Positions 7,873 through 15,965 are shown, counted from the stretch's first letter. The stretch: DNA of 42,798 nt from Clostridiales bacterium (GCA_015258265.1 JABZIP010000010.1:1-42798); one strand, 5' to 3'. A program made the numbers and translations. Notes: generated from the letters alone by a model not told the origin.

Positions 7873-8484
7873 TTACTGTTCGAGCTTAGCTCTTACTATG
7901 ATGCGGTGAGTCATTTTGCCACGAGGGTGGCAGCTTATCAAAGTCAAAATATGTTGATTTCTGTTACCCTCGAGCACTGAAACATCGGTTGGTTCAACTA
8001 TGAATGTTTCTGTAACCTTATAAACATAACTCTGCCCTTTATATTCGCAGTTTATTTCGTCACCTTTTTGAAGCTCATCTATCCTCGAAAAATACGTGCC
8101 GAACGTTCCGTTTCTATGTCCGGCAATCGCTACATTTCCCGCTTCGCCGGGAAATGCAGTCCCTATTACATGTCCTACTCCATATAGCAGGGAATAGCCG
8201 TCAGAGCCTTCTATAAGTACTTGAACACAATCTATCTTCGGAATTTCTACAAGTCCTATAACGCCCTTTACTTTACTCAAATCAAAACCCTTCGGTTCTT
8301 CTTTCGCATCTTGCGTTTGGTCATTAAATGCGCTATCCATCTGTTCGTTTTGTTTTTCAAGCTGCTCTAAATATTTCGCATACATCTTATCTTGCTCATA
8401 TTTCACATACAACCTGCCTACAAACGGCGTAATACAAATACATATACCTACGACTATCAATATTATGGATACAATTTTGCGCAT
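7873..8484 (-). CDS. Class-D-like sortase
   Basis: This 203-residue sortase has an N-terminal signal anchor (about residues 4-22), a charged linker, and a C-terminal catalytic domain. The catalytic triad is visible: His123 in AGHRNGTFGTYF, Cys185 in TLISCHPRG and Arg194 in THRIIVRA. The HRNGTFGTYF context and short linker suggest class D rather than class A, but class D usually has TLTTC or similar, so the assignment is tentative. Sortases join LPXTG-like signals to peptidoglycan or to pilins. The 1,666-residue LPKTG protein at 17347-22347 is a possible substrate. The gene lies 31 bp behind the NSS transporter with its own AGGAGGG site and no visible promoter, so the T-box may control it too. 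Confidence 0.92.
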   Translation of the reverse strand: MRKIVSIILIVVGICICITPFVGRLYVKYEQDKMYAKYLEQLEKQNEQMDSAFNDQTQDAKEEPKGFDLSKVKGVIGLVEIPKIDCVQVLIEGSDGYSLLYGVGHVIGTAFPGEAGNVAIAGHRNGTFGTYFSRIDELQKGDEINCEYKGQSYVYKVTETFIVEPTDVSVLEGNRNQHILTLISCHPRGKMTHRIIVRAKLEQ

Positions 8485-8515
8485 AATCCCTCCTAATTAC
8501 TTCACAATTAAACTT

Positions 8516-9883
8516 TTAAAATGCAACCTTCATGAAAAGTGCTACTATGCAAAGTATTGCAGCGATTGGAACGTAGACATATCTGCCGACAAAATACCAT
8601 AAGTTTCCTTGTTTTTTATCCGCCCCTGTATTCACAGCATCGAGTAAATCGTCTTTTCTCATTACCCAGAACCAAGAAACCGCGCCGAGCAAAGCTCCTA
8701 TCGGTATGATGTAAATAGAAACCAAATCCATCCAAGTTCCCCATTGGAATATAGCTTCCATATTTACACCTATGCCCAAACAAACCGCTCCAATCAAGAT
8801 TCTCACAAAATTCTTGCCGAGCTTTGGAAATTTGTGCAGCAACGATTCACGAACCGCTTCAAACATATTTTGCAAAGAACTTATACCCGCAAATATCATT
8901 GCAACATACAAAATTATTGCAAATACTCTACCGAAAGGTATGTCCTGCAGTATAGTAGGAAGCGTTACAAAAAGTAATGAAGGTCCTTTACCTAAGTCTA
9001 TACTGTACGAAAAACAAGCCGGAATTATTACAAGTGAAGCTACTATAGCTGCAACCGTATCGAAAAATCCCGTATTTTTTGCAACAGATACCACATCTTC
9101 CTTTTTGTTTAGGTACGCGCCGTAAACTATCATACCGCTACCCGTGATAGATAATGAGAAGAATGCCTGTCCCATAGCCCATATCCAAATCATCGGATCC
9201 TTTAGATGTTCCCAATGCGGCGTAAACATAAACTTGTAAGCCTCAAGCACATTAGGAAGCATAGCTACTCTAATTGCTAAAATTACAAATATCACAAAAA
9301 ACGCCGGCATCATTATTTTATTGGTCTTTTCTATACTTTTTGCTCCAAGCGACAACGTTAGCAGCGTTACCACTACAACTACGATATGTAAAAGCGGTAC
9401 CGAGTATGGCGTTAGAGCAAAACTTTCGAACCAAGCACCCGTATCCACCTTCATCAGCTCCCCTGTGAGCGAATCTATGAGTGCCTTCAAAACATAGGTT
9501 ACTATTACTGCATATCCAAGTGCTATGCAAAGTGAACCCGCAAGCGGCAACCATGCTATTAAACCACCAACTTTTCCTGCTTTTTCGCTTCTGCTCTCCC
9601 ACGCTTTCTCGTAAGCACCAAGTGTACCTGTCCCTGCCAATCTACCAATTGCGAACTCTGCAGGAAGTCCAACATAGCTGAATATTATTATAAAAAAGAT
9701 ATAGATAAGCAGGAATGCTCCTCCGCCATAATTGCCGAGCTTGTAAGGAAACCCCCAAACATTTGCCATTCCGACAGCCGAACCCACCGATGCGAGTATG
9801 AACCCCCACTTTGTACTAAAGCCCTTTCCATGTCGATCGCTTGTATCTGCAGCCTTTTGCAGCACATCTTTTTTCTCTTCCAT
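8516..9883 (-). CDS. NSS-family sodium-coupled amino-acid transporter, probably for tyrosine
   Basis: The product is 455 residues from the ATG at 9883, placed eight bases after GGAGG. The in-frame GTG at 9898 lies upstream of that site and is unlikely. The neurotransmitter:sodium symporter signature is clear: FILASVGSAVGMANVWGFP for helix 1 with its unwound sodium/substrate site, then GNYGGGAF. The length suits the eleven-segment bacterial type (MhsT, TnaT). These proteins import aromatic or hydrophobic amino acids with Na+. The upstream T-box has a UAC specifier, so I infer tyrosine as the substrate. The sortase gene follows by 31 bp. Substrate identity rests on the regulator, not on the protein itself. 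Confidence 0.93.
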   Translation of the reverse strand: MEEKKDVLQKAADTSDRHGKGFSTKWGFILASVGSAVGMANVWGFPYKLGNYGGGAFLLIYIFFIIIFSYVGLPAEFAIGRLAGTGTLGAYEKAWESRSEKAGKVGGLIAWLPLAGSLCIALGYAVIVTYVLKALIDSLTGELMKVDTGAWFESFALTPYSVPLLHIVVVVVTLLTLSLGAKSIEKTNKIMMPAFFVIFVILAIRVAMLPNVLEAYKFMFTPHWEHLKDPMIWIWAMGQAFFSLSITGSGMIVYGAYLNKKEDVVSVAKNTGFFDTVAAIVASLVIIPACFSYSIDLGKGPSLLFVTLPTILQDIPFGRVFAIILYVAMIFAGISSLQNMFEAVRESLLHKFPKLGKNFVRILIGAVCLGIGVNMEAIFQWGTWMDLVSIYIIPIGALLGAVSWFWVMRKDDLLDAVNTGADKKQGNLWYFVGRYVYVPIAAILCIVALFMKVAF

Positions 9884-9926
9884 TTTCTTTACCTCCACTA
9901 TTTTTCAGAGCTTAGGGTTTTTATAA

Positions 9927-9957
9927 TAAAAAACCCTCCGCCCTATTGGACAGAGGG
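9927..9957 (-). terminator. T-box intrinsic terminator
   Basis: A ten-base-pair stem (9934-9957, two G-U pairs, loop AATA) is followed by TTTTTTA on the minus strand. Its 5' arm CCCTCT also belongs to the antiterminator, as expected for a transcriptional T-box switch. Confidence 0.9.
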
Positions 9958-10208
9958 TGAGAAATCTCACGGTACCACCTCTTTTTTAGACGCCTTTCAC
10001 AAGTCGTCCCTCATAGTGTTACTAACACCGCACTGTAACGGGTGCACCCGTCTTTCTCTAATAAGATTCCTAGGTAACCCGTTCAAGAAAGCTGCTCCGG
10101 AGCGTATTCGCATAAGTCTTCCTGAAGCCTCGCACCGACCGGCTTCTCTCTGCAAGTGACTAACTTAGCTACTATTTCCTTCATTGCATTGTCATATTCA
10201 TTTCTAAT
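9927..10208 (-). ncRNA. T-box riboswitch leader, tyrosine (UAC) specifier
   Basis: On the minus strand the leader contains the T-box core AGGTGGTACCGTG at 9968-9980. The UGGU bulge would pair with a tRNA ending ACCA. Stem I contains the AGAGAG...GGTCGGTGCGAGGC features. The specifier codon is UAC at 10104-10106, in the context GAA-UAC-G-CUCCGGAG, and UAC fits tyrosine. tRNA-Tyr normally has discriminator A, which matches the U of the bulge. AGAGG before the T-box can pair with CCTCT after it as antiterminator, competing with the terminator at 9934-9957. Uncharged tRNA-Tyr should therefore switch on the NSS transporter. Confidence 0.93.
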
Positions 10209-10215
10209 TTACTAG

Positions 10216-10244
10216 ATAATATCATACTTTTTTGTGTTTGTCAA
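10216..10244 (-). promoter_or_regulatory. Promoter of the T-box/NSS transcript
   Basis: TTGACA at 10239-10244, a spacer of exactly 17 bp and TATTAT at 10216-10221 on the minus strand form a near-consensus sigma-A promoter. Transcription should begin about 10209, a few dozen bases before Stem I. The stretch from here to the response-regulator stop at 10302 is AT-rich and shows no terminator. Confidence 0.8.
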
Positions 10245-10301
10245 ACACTTTTTTATATTTTTTTTGGTTTTTTTAATAAGTTTTTCGCTATAAATTCAAT
10301 T

Positions 10302-10997
10302 TTAATTTTTGAATCTGTATCCGACTCCCCAAATAGTTTCGATAAATTGGTGTTTTTCGGGATTCGGCTCTATTTTTTCACGCAATCTGCGAATATGAAC
10401 AGTTACCGTAGACGTATCCCCTATAGCCTCCATTCCCCAAATCTTATCGAAAAGCTGTTCCTTGGAAAATACGATATTGGGATTTTCAGCGAGGAAAAGA
10501 AGCAATGTAAATTCCTTTGCCGGCATAATTTTTTCTTCACCGTCCAAAAATACTCGCCTGCTAAATTTGTCGATTTTTAGTTCCCTTATCGTAATTATAC
10601 CGTTTGCATTTTTCTCCTCGTTCTTCGAGGCAAGTATCCTTTCTTGCCGTTCAATATGCGCCTTGACTCTAGCCACAAGCTCCGCAGGGCTGAAAGGTTT
10701 TGTCATATAGTCGTCAGCCCCAAGTCCCAATCCGCGAATTTTATCTATGTCTTCGTTTTTAGCAGATAGCATTATAATGGGCGTATTCTTTTTTTCGCGA
10801 ATTTCCTTACACACTGCAAATCCATCCATTTGAGGGAGCATTACATCAAGTATCACAAGCGCATAATCTTCGCGAAGTGCAAGCTCAAGTCCGGTTTTTC
10901 CGTCCTCAGCCGTAACTACATCGTATCCTGCCAGCGTCAAATAATCTTTTTCAAGCTCTGCTATGCTAGTATCGTCTTCAACTATCAGTATTTTCAT
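10302..10997 (-). CDS. OmpR/PhoB-family response regulator
   Basis: The product is 231 residues from the ATG at 10997 behind AAGGA. A longer reading from 11057 overlaps the kinase gene and has no better site. The receiver domain has acidic residues Asp8-Asp9, the phospho-acceptor Asp51 in VILDVMLP, Ser78, and Lys100 in MTKPF. The C-terminal winged helix has KEFTLLLFLAENPN and the recognition region TVTVHIRRLREKIE. It ends the five-gene unit and follows the kinase stop by four bases. OmpR-type regulators bind head-to-tail repeats with 11-bp phasing, and such an array lies upstream of this operon at 15072-15121. Autoregulation is therefore likely. Confidence 0.95.
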   Translation of the reverse strand: MKILIVEDDTSIAELEKDYLTLAGYDVVTAEDGKTGLELALREDYALVILDVMLPQMDGFAVCKEIREKKNTPIIMLSAKNEDIDKIRGLGLGADDYMTKPFSPAELVARVKAHIERQERILASKNEEKNANGIITIRELKIDKFSRRVFLDGEEKIMPAKEFTLLLFLAENPNIVFSKEQLFDKIWGMEAIGDTSTVTVHIRRLREKIEPNPEKHQFIETIWGVGYRFKN

Positions 10998-11001
10998 ATA
11001 T

Positions 11002-12135
11002 TTACCGTCCTTCTTTTTTTCTTGTCGGAATGTAAATGTAAACCTGAGTTCCGACATCTCGCTCGCTTCGTATCCAAATTTTGCCGTGATGGTTTTCGAC
11101 TATTTGCTTTGCAATGCTAAGCCCAAGTCCGTTTCCGCTGACATTTGTTCGTGCGGCATCCCCTCTGAAAAAGCCGTCAAAAACGCTTCGAAGATCCTCT
11201 TTGCCTATACCTTTTCCATTGTCGCTTACAACAAGTAGCGCGCCGCGTTCTACTTCCTCAAGGCTAACCAGTATCTCACTGCCCTCCTTGCTGTACTTTA
11301 TCGCATTTGTAACCAGATTGTCAAACACGCGCTTCAACTTAAGCTCATCTCCCACAATCAAAAGTTCTTTTTCTGTAATGCGCTCAACAAGACGCCGCTT
11401 TTGCTCGCTCATTTCCAGTCGCCAAAGTTTACAAAGGCTGTCAACCAATTCACTGAAATCCAAATACTTGAAATTAAAGTGCATCCTTCCAAGCTCAAGC
11501 TCCGAATAATCCGCCATATTCTCCGCAAGCTGTTCGAGCAACTTGCTTTTTGCGCTAATAATATCAAGATAACGCTTCAGCGTTTCTTCATCCTTTGCAA
11601 GTCCGTCATTTATCCCTTCAAGATACCCTTTTATCGAAGTTATCGGTGTTTTCATATCGTGCGAGAGGCTAGCCATTATCATATTCCTCTCGTTTTCCAA
11701 ACGCCATTTTTCTTCTTCGTTTTCCTTTAACTGTAATCTCAGTGCTTCAAGATTTTTAGACAGCTCAGCAAGCTCTTTTTCCGGCGGCACCATTATGTCA
11801 AAGTTGTAATTACCTTCGAGTATGTTCTTAGATGCCGCATTCATTTCTTCAAGCGCGGCGAGTATAGAACGCATTAACAAAATCGAAAGCGAAATGCTCA
11901 AAGATATTGTAATGGCGGCAATCATGAATACGCCGAAATAAATATCCACTACAGTCCACTTATCGCTCATATCACCATGAGCAAATATGTTTTTCCAAAA
12001 TTTAAAAATAGGATGCGACAATCCTTCTATCTGAAAAGACAAAAGCGACAGCACTGCCACAGTTGTAAACAATGCTATCGTTATCGCTATCACTATTATT
12101 TTGTTTCGTATAAACTTGTACTTTAGCGTATTCAT
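11002..12135 (-). CDS. Sensor histidine kinase
   Basis: This 377-residue kinase has two membrane segments (about residues 11-33 and 66-88) enclosing a small extracytoplasmic loop of about 30 residues. HAMP follows, then a HisKA domain with the phospho-accepting His159 in MASLSHDMKTPITSIKGY, and an ATPase domain (N box DNLVTNAIKYS, G boxes VSDNGKGIG and GNGLGLSIAKQ). The loop is too small for a ligand-binding fold. That suggests it senses membrane-level cues or the adjacent ABC transporter, as in Bce/Bcr-type peptide-sensing modules. It is cotranscribed with the permease (18 bp upstream) and the regulator (4 bp downstream). The stimulus is unknown. Confidence 0.94.
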   Translation of the reverse strand: MNTLKYKFIRNKIIVIAITIALFTTVAVLSLLSFQIEGLSHPIFKFWKNIFAHGDMSDKWTVVDIYFGVFMIAAITISLSISLSILLMRSILAALEEMNAASKNILEGNYNFDIMVPPEKELAELSKNLEALRLQLKENEEEKWRLENERNMIMASLSHDMKTPITSIKGYLEGINDGLAKDEETLKRYLDIISAKSKLLEQLAENMADYSELELGRMHFNFKYLDFSELVDSLCKLWRLEMSEQKRRLVERITEKELLIVGDELKLKRVFDNLVTNAIKYSKEGSEILVSLEEVERGALLVVSDNGKGIGKEDLRSVFDGFFRGDAARTNVSGNGLGLSIAKQIVENHHGKIWIRSERDVGTQVYIYIPTRKKEGR

Positions 12136-12153
12136 AATCCCCGCTCTTGCCTG

Positions 12154-12921
12154 CTAGAGTTCTCTTCTTTCAAACAGATAATATCCTGCCCCCGCAAATA
12201 CCATAATATATCCGCCAAGAAGCGCCAACTTGTTTATTATCGCAGTAATCGGCACTGCTATACCGAAAAACAGCTTGTGCCACTGCATATAATTTGTGAA
12301 AAGCATTACCCCGATACTAGGCTGCAAAATTGCAATCATATTTAAGGCTACGCACACAACTATGGAAAGTAAAATCGCCAATGTAGGACTCTTGAATACC
12401 TGCATCATCATAGATACAAATAAAATCACGATAAGTATCGGCAGCAAGTCTACAAAATATATAAAGAAATCTCTGATAAAATCAAATCCTCTAGTACTGT
12501 ACGAAAATCCGCTACCCAAAACTCCAACTATGTTTGTCGCAGCAAACAGAGCGAACACATAAATCGTAGCTACGGCAAACAGCGCCAAAACTTTTGAAAA
12601 ATATATCTTGCACCTGCTTATAGGTCGCATGAAGCTCGCTTTTATCGTCAGATCATTAAATTCCAAATTAAACAAGTCGCATGCATTCATAATGATGATC
12701 AGCGGTATATATACTTGCAAGAAAAACGAAAGCGCACTTAGAGAAAGTCCCCTAAAAGCAAAATTAGTTAATATTACTCCATTAGAAGCCTTTGCAATCA
12801 AATATGTACTCAATCCCCACATTGCACAAATCACAATTTCAATTATGAGAAGCACAATGAACTTTTTGTGCTTTACAATTTTTTTAAACTCATTTTTAAA
12901 TTGCATCAAAAATATATTCAT
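12154..12921 (-). CDS. ABC-2-type permease, BcrB/lantibiotic-immunity-like
   Basis: This 255-residue membrane protein has about six predicted segments and no large extracellular domain. The start MNIFLMQFKNEFKKIVKHKKFIVLL is typical of ABC-2 permeases that pair with BcrA-like ATPases. The segment MRPISRCKIYFSKVLA resembles the family's cytosolic coupling helix. It is expected to work with the ATPase at 12930-13664, eight bases upstream. Such transporters remove peptide antibiotics or lipids from the membrane, or export small peptides. The substrate cannot be told. The surrounding two-component genes suggest a stress or resistance role; this is inference. Confidence 0.85.
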   Translation of the reverse strand: MNIFLMQFKNEFKKIVKHKKFIVLLIIEIVICAMWGLSTYLIAKASNGVILTNFAFRGLSLSALSFFLQVYIPLIIIMNACDLFNLEFNDLTIKASFMRPISRCKIYFSKVLALFAVATIYVFALFAATNIVGVLGSGFSYSTRGFDFIRDFFIYFVDLLPILIVILFVSMMMQVFKSPTLAILLSIVVCVALNMIAILQPSIGVMLFTNYMQWHKLFFGIAVPITAIINKLALLGGYIMVFAGAGYYLFERREL

Positions 12922-12929
12922 TTGTCCCC

Positions 12930-13664
12930 CTAAATCAATATAGAACCGCGTACTTCCTTTACCTTTGCAAGGAAATAATCTTCAAGAGTCGGGTTGAATT
13001 TCAGCGATTCTTCAAGCGTTTCAAACGAAAGCATCGAACCTTCGTGTATTATCGCTACTTTGTTACATATCTTTTCAAGCTCAGGAGCCAGATGGCTTGC
13101 GATCAAAAACGATGTTCCCTTTTCCTTTGCCATTGCAAGTATTATTTCCCTAATCTCAACGGTTCCCTCTATGTCAAGACCTATGGTAGGCTCATCCAAA
13201 ACCACTAGCTTAGGTTCGGATAAAATCGCGAGCGCAAGCCCAAGCCTCTGCTTCATACCCAGCGAGAATCTCGCACATTTTTCTTTTTGAAATTGTTTCA
13301 TTCGTACTATATCGAGTACTCTATCTATTCGCTCGGGTGTAACCGCTCCTCCGTAAAGCCTTGCTGCCATTTCTAAATTTTCCCTGGCTGTCATAAACTC
13401 AAAAAGAGCAGGTCTTTCGATTAGCCCTCCCACATCCTTCAGCGCCTTTTCAACATCTTTTTCGATGTCTTCGCCGAAAATAAGCGTACTACCGCTATTT
13501 GCGTGTATAAGTCCCATTATGACCTTCATAATCGTTGTCTTGCCCGAACCGTTCGGTCCGAGCAAGCCAACTATATCGCCTTGTTCTACTTCGAAGCTCA
13601 CATCTTTAACACCGCGTCCGTTCTTATACAACTTGGTAAGATTTTTTACTTCCAGTATAGCCAT
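12930..13664 (-). CDS. ABC transporter ATPase, BcrA-like
   Basis: This 244-residue ATPase has Walker A GPNGSGKTT, Q-loop region DVGGLIERPALFEFMTARE, signature FSLGMKQRLGLA, Walker B LVVLDEPTIGLD and switch SHLAPELEKIC. The signature SLGMKQRL and the switch-region sequence place it with BcrA/NatA-type ATPases of bacitracin and lantibiotic resistance systems. It partners the ABC-2 permease that follows. A GGAGAT site precedes the ATG at 13664. The gene lies nine bases after the exported-protein stop, so the three envelope genes form one unit with the two-component genes. Confidence 0.93.
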   Translation of the reverse strand: MAILEVKNLTKLYKNGRGVKDVSFEVEQGDIVGLLGPNGSGKTTIMKVIMGLIHANSGSTLIFGEDIEKDVEKALKDVGGLIERPALFEFMTARENLEMAARLYGGAVTPERIDRVLDIVRMKQFQKEKCARFSLGMKQRLGLALAILSEPKLVVLDEPTIGLDIEGTVEIREIILAMAKEKGTSFLIASHLAPELEKICNKVAIIHEGSMLSFETLEESLKFNPTLEDYFLAKVKEVRGSILI

Positions 13665-13673
13665 ATTTATCTC

Positions 13674-15005
13674 CTAGTTCTCCGCCTTTTTCTCTTCTAC
13701 TTTTTTATCATCCGCCTTGGCACTCTCCACTTTTCGGTCATCCTCCTTAGCGTCCTGAACTTTTTTGTCTTCTATTTCCTTATCGTCAAGTTTATTTGCG
13801 CTTTCTTCGCTCACCTTATCTTCTTTTACTTCGTCTGCCTCATACAGTATAGTTTCACCATCGTTTTTGGTATAACCGTCCAGATTTGGAAGCTCTACCT
13901 TCGTAGTTCCGTAATCTTTGATCTTGAGATTCACTACAACTTTGATCTCGTGCTTATTACCGCTTGCGTCCTCTGTTCCAAACACTACGGTTATATCCGA
14001 AGTAAGCAATCTTCCCTTTTCATCTATAGAAAAGTCATTCTTACCGCTCTTTATCCAAGCATCCTTGCCGAGAAAACCTGCAAGATAATCTTCAGTATTA
14101 AATACCCCTTGATTTGCAGGATCTTCCATAGCTTCTGCTAAAGTCTTATAATATTTTGTGCTTGCATCTTTGTAAACAACGAGAGCTCCGCTTTTTTTAT
14201 CGGAATACTTATCTTCTAGCTCATAAAAGCCATCCAAGACTTTTTCAATTTCCTCATTGTCGTAATAATCATCTGGTAAATCCTTGCCGGTCTGAGCCTT
14301 ATAATACGCTTTCATTGCCTCATCGTAATCTTCATATCTTGTGGTTAGATATTCCGTTCCGGAATCATAGTTGGAGCCAAGACCGCCTACCAAAGATACA
14401 CCTGCATTGATTACTTCCGGAATCTGTACCTCGGATGCACTGACTGTATAGTTCTTGATTCCATCTTTTTTCGATTCAAGTACGAAGTTGTTTTTGATGT
14501 CCCCTATAAACGCATCCGCCGAAAGCTCCAAAAATCTCACCAGCCTATTCGCTGTAGGATCTTCTTCTAAGTTCGGTAATCCAAATATATTGTAATCCTG
14601 TTCATAATCCGCTTCCGTTACATAGTAAGTCTTGTATTTATTGTCAATATTGTAAGCCTTACCGTTTTTGACGATATACATTTCGTCTGATGACGTATCG
14701 TCTTTAGCGTCGATTTTCGACGAGCTTGAATTTTTTGAGTGCGAATTTGCACCGTCCGCCTTCACATTTGCATTGGCCCCTGCAACTTCCTGTCCGTCAG
14801 CATAAATCTTTGCAGAAATTTGCGCTGTAAAGTTGTTTTCCTTGAACGCCAATCGTTTGATAGACTCCTTGTAATTTTGATAACCGTTTGCATCATCGTA
14901 ACTTGCATACACTGCGGAAGTCAGCAATGTTAGCCCGAGTGCCATGCAAAGTCCCGTAACGGCATGCTTTCCTTTTTTCAGTTCGCGTAATTTTTCAAAT
15001 TTCAT
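13674..15005 (-). CDS. Exported protein of unknown function with a charged C-terminal tail
   Basis: The product is 443 residues from the ATG at 15005, eight bases after AGGAGATG. A reading from 15068 adds 21 residues without a binding site. Residues 1-34 look like a signal peptide or single N-terminal anchor (basic start, hydrophobic core ALGLTLLTSAVYA). The ectodomain has a low-complexity Ala/Asn/Ser/Asp stretch (about residues 80-105) followed by a Tyr- and Asp-rich globular part. The last ~50 residues are a Lys/Glu/Asp repeat tail of the DDKKVE type, with no sorting motif. I do not recognise a family. As first gene of a unit with an ABC transporter and a two-component system, it may be their sensor partner or a binding protein at the cell surface. 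Confidence 0.85.
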   Translation of the reverse strand: MKFEKLRELKKGKHAVTGLCMALGLTLLTSAVYASYDDANGYQNYKESIKRLAFKENNFTAQISAKIYADGQEVAGANANVKADGANSHSKNSSSSKIDAKDDTSSDEMYIVKNGKAYNIDNKYKTYYVTEADYEQDYNIFGLPNLEEDPTANRLVRFLELSADAFIGDIKNNFVLESKKDGIKNYTVSASEVQIPEVINAGVSLVGGLGSNYDSGTEYLTTRYEDYDEAMKAYYKAQTGKDLPDDYYDNEEIEKVLDGFYELEDKYSDKKSGALVVYKDASTKYYKTLAEAMEDPANQGVFNTEDYLAGFLGKDAWIKSGKNDFSIDEKGRLLTSDITVVFGTEDASGNKHEIKVVVNLKIKDYGTTKVELPNLDGYTKNDGETILYEADEVKEDKVSEESANKLDDKEIEDKKVQDAKEDDRKVESAKADDKKVEEKKAEN

Positions 15006-15056
15006 TTTATATTCATCTCCTTTACCATTTCGCTTATGAATTCCTGTGTTGCATAT

Positions 15057-15121
15057 ATCATAACCCAAATTGTTTAAATATCTATAGACGAATTATTAAA
15101 CATATATTAACTTCGTATTAA
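15057..15121 (-). promoter_or_regulatory. Operator with 11-bp-phased direct repeats and promoter of the ABC/two-component operon
   Basis: On the minus strand, TTAATA occurs three times exactly 11 bp apart (15116-15121, 15105-15110, 15094-15099). Two weaker copies continue in the same phase (TCTATA at 15083-15088, TTAAAC at 15072-15077). A -10-like TATGAT lies at 15057-15062, just downstream. Head-to-tail repeats in 11-bp phase are typical binding sites of OmpR/PhoB-type regulators, and the operon encodes one. The array starts directly after the stop of the upstream ATPase gene. Confidence 0.7.
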
Positions 15122-15808
15122 CTATGCACAATCGCACTTTTTTGTCATCAAAAATTCCTCAGTTTCCTTCATAAAAGTATCCGATTTCTTCATCTCTATT
15201 ATATGAGTTGCATTTGAAATCGCCCTGTCGATATCGTGCGAAATCATCACAATCGTCATTCCTTCTTTGTTTAACTCGCTCAAAATTCTATAAAGCTCAT
15301 CCTGAGTTTCTACATCTAGTCCTGCTACAGGTTCGTCCAAAAACAAGACTTTTTCGGCAGAACAAAGCGCCCTTGCTATAAGCGTTCTTTGTCTTTGTCC
15401 GCCCGAAAGCTCTCTAAATGAACGCTTTTTCAATTCCGTTATCCCGAGTTTTTCCATATTTTTATCTGCAAGCGCTTTTGCCTCTTTACTATAAAAAAAC
15501 TCGCATTCGGGCATATTAAGAAGCCCCGACCTGACTATCTCTACCACAGTTGCGGGGAAATCACCCTTTACCGGCATATCCTGCGGTATATATCCCACAT
15601 CTTTTTTTTCAAGTCCGTTAAAAAAATTTATATCTCCCGCAATCGGCTTCAAAAGTCCGAGTAGAGTCTTAACCAGTGTGGACTTGCCGGTTCCGTTTTC
15701 TCCTATTATACAGATATACTGCCCCTCTTTTATTGTAAAATTTATATTTTCGGCAATTTTCTTTCCGCTGTATCCGATAGTCAGATTCTTTGCCTCTATC
15801 AATTCCAT
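15122..15808 (-). CDS. Metal-type ABC transporter ATPase (ZnuC/ZurA-like), without permease
   Basis: The product is 228 residues from the ATG at 15808. An upstream TTG at 15820 directly abuts AAAGG and is unlikely. It has Walker A GENGTGKST, VGYIPQDMPV, signature RELSGGQRQRTLIARAL, Walker B VLFLDEPVAGLD and switch MISHDIDRAI. The sequence is closest in style to ATPases of Zn/Mn importers. Neither a cluster-9 permease nor a metal-binding protein is adjacent, which is odd. The C-terminus ends KKCDCA, a possible metal site. It follows the DUF2325 gene across a terminator and may have its own promoter at 15842-15870. The substrate is an inference from family resemblance. Confidence 0.85.
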   Translation of the reverse strand: MELIEAKNLTIGYSGKKIAENINFTIKEGQYICIIGENGTGKSTLVKTLLGLLKPIAGDINFFNGLEKKDVGYIPQDMPVKGDFPATVVEIVRSGLLNMPECEFFYSKEAKALADKNMEKLGITELKKRSFRELSGGQRQRTLIARALCSAEKVLFLDEPVAGLDVETQDELYRILSELNKEGMTIVMISHDIDRAISNATHIIEMKKSDTFMKETEEFLMTKKCDCA

Positions 15809-15841
15809 AATTTGAACCAACCTTTCAAAGTTATTTATTTA

Positions 15842-15870
15842 ATTCTATCAAAAAACCCCTGTAAATACAA
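15842..15870 (-). promoter_or_regulatory. Possible promoter for the orphan ATPase, inside the terminator
   Basis: TTGTAT (15865-15870), a 17-bp spacer and TAGAAT (15842-15847) lie on the minus strand. The -35 sits in the 5' arm and loop of the terminator hairpin, so the terminator and the restart overlap. Confidence 0.4.
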
Positions 15871-15874
15871 GGGG
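15850..15874 (-). terminator. Terminator after the DUF2325 gene
   Basis: CCCCTTGTA and TACAGGGG pair with one bulged base (15856-15874), followed by TTTTTT on the minus strand. It separates the DUF2325 gene from the ATPase gene, and some readthrough is possible. Confidence 0.75.
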
Positions 15875-15965
15875 TATATATGTTTTTCTAAAATTTGTAA
15901 ATTTGTTATCGGCATGAGTTTTACAACCCTCATTTTCCTAAATGGCAAACGGCACATTCATACAA

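Noticed and set aside
10998..11057. N-terminal extension of the response regulator
   Set aside because: The extra 20 residues overlap the kinase end, have no receiver-domain counterpart and lack a ribosome binding site. The ATG at 10997 starts the canonical KILIVEDD.
13503..14141. 212-codon plus-strand open frame
   Set aside because: It is antisense to the ABC ATPase and exported-protein genes, both of which show clear motifs or signal peptide and good ribosome binding sites. No recognisable protein is encoded.
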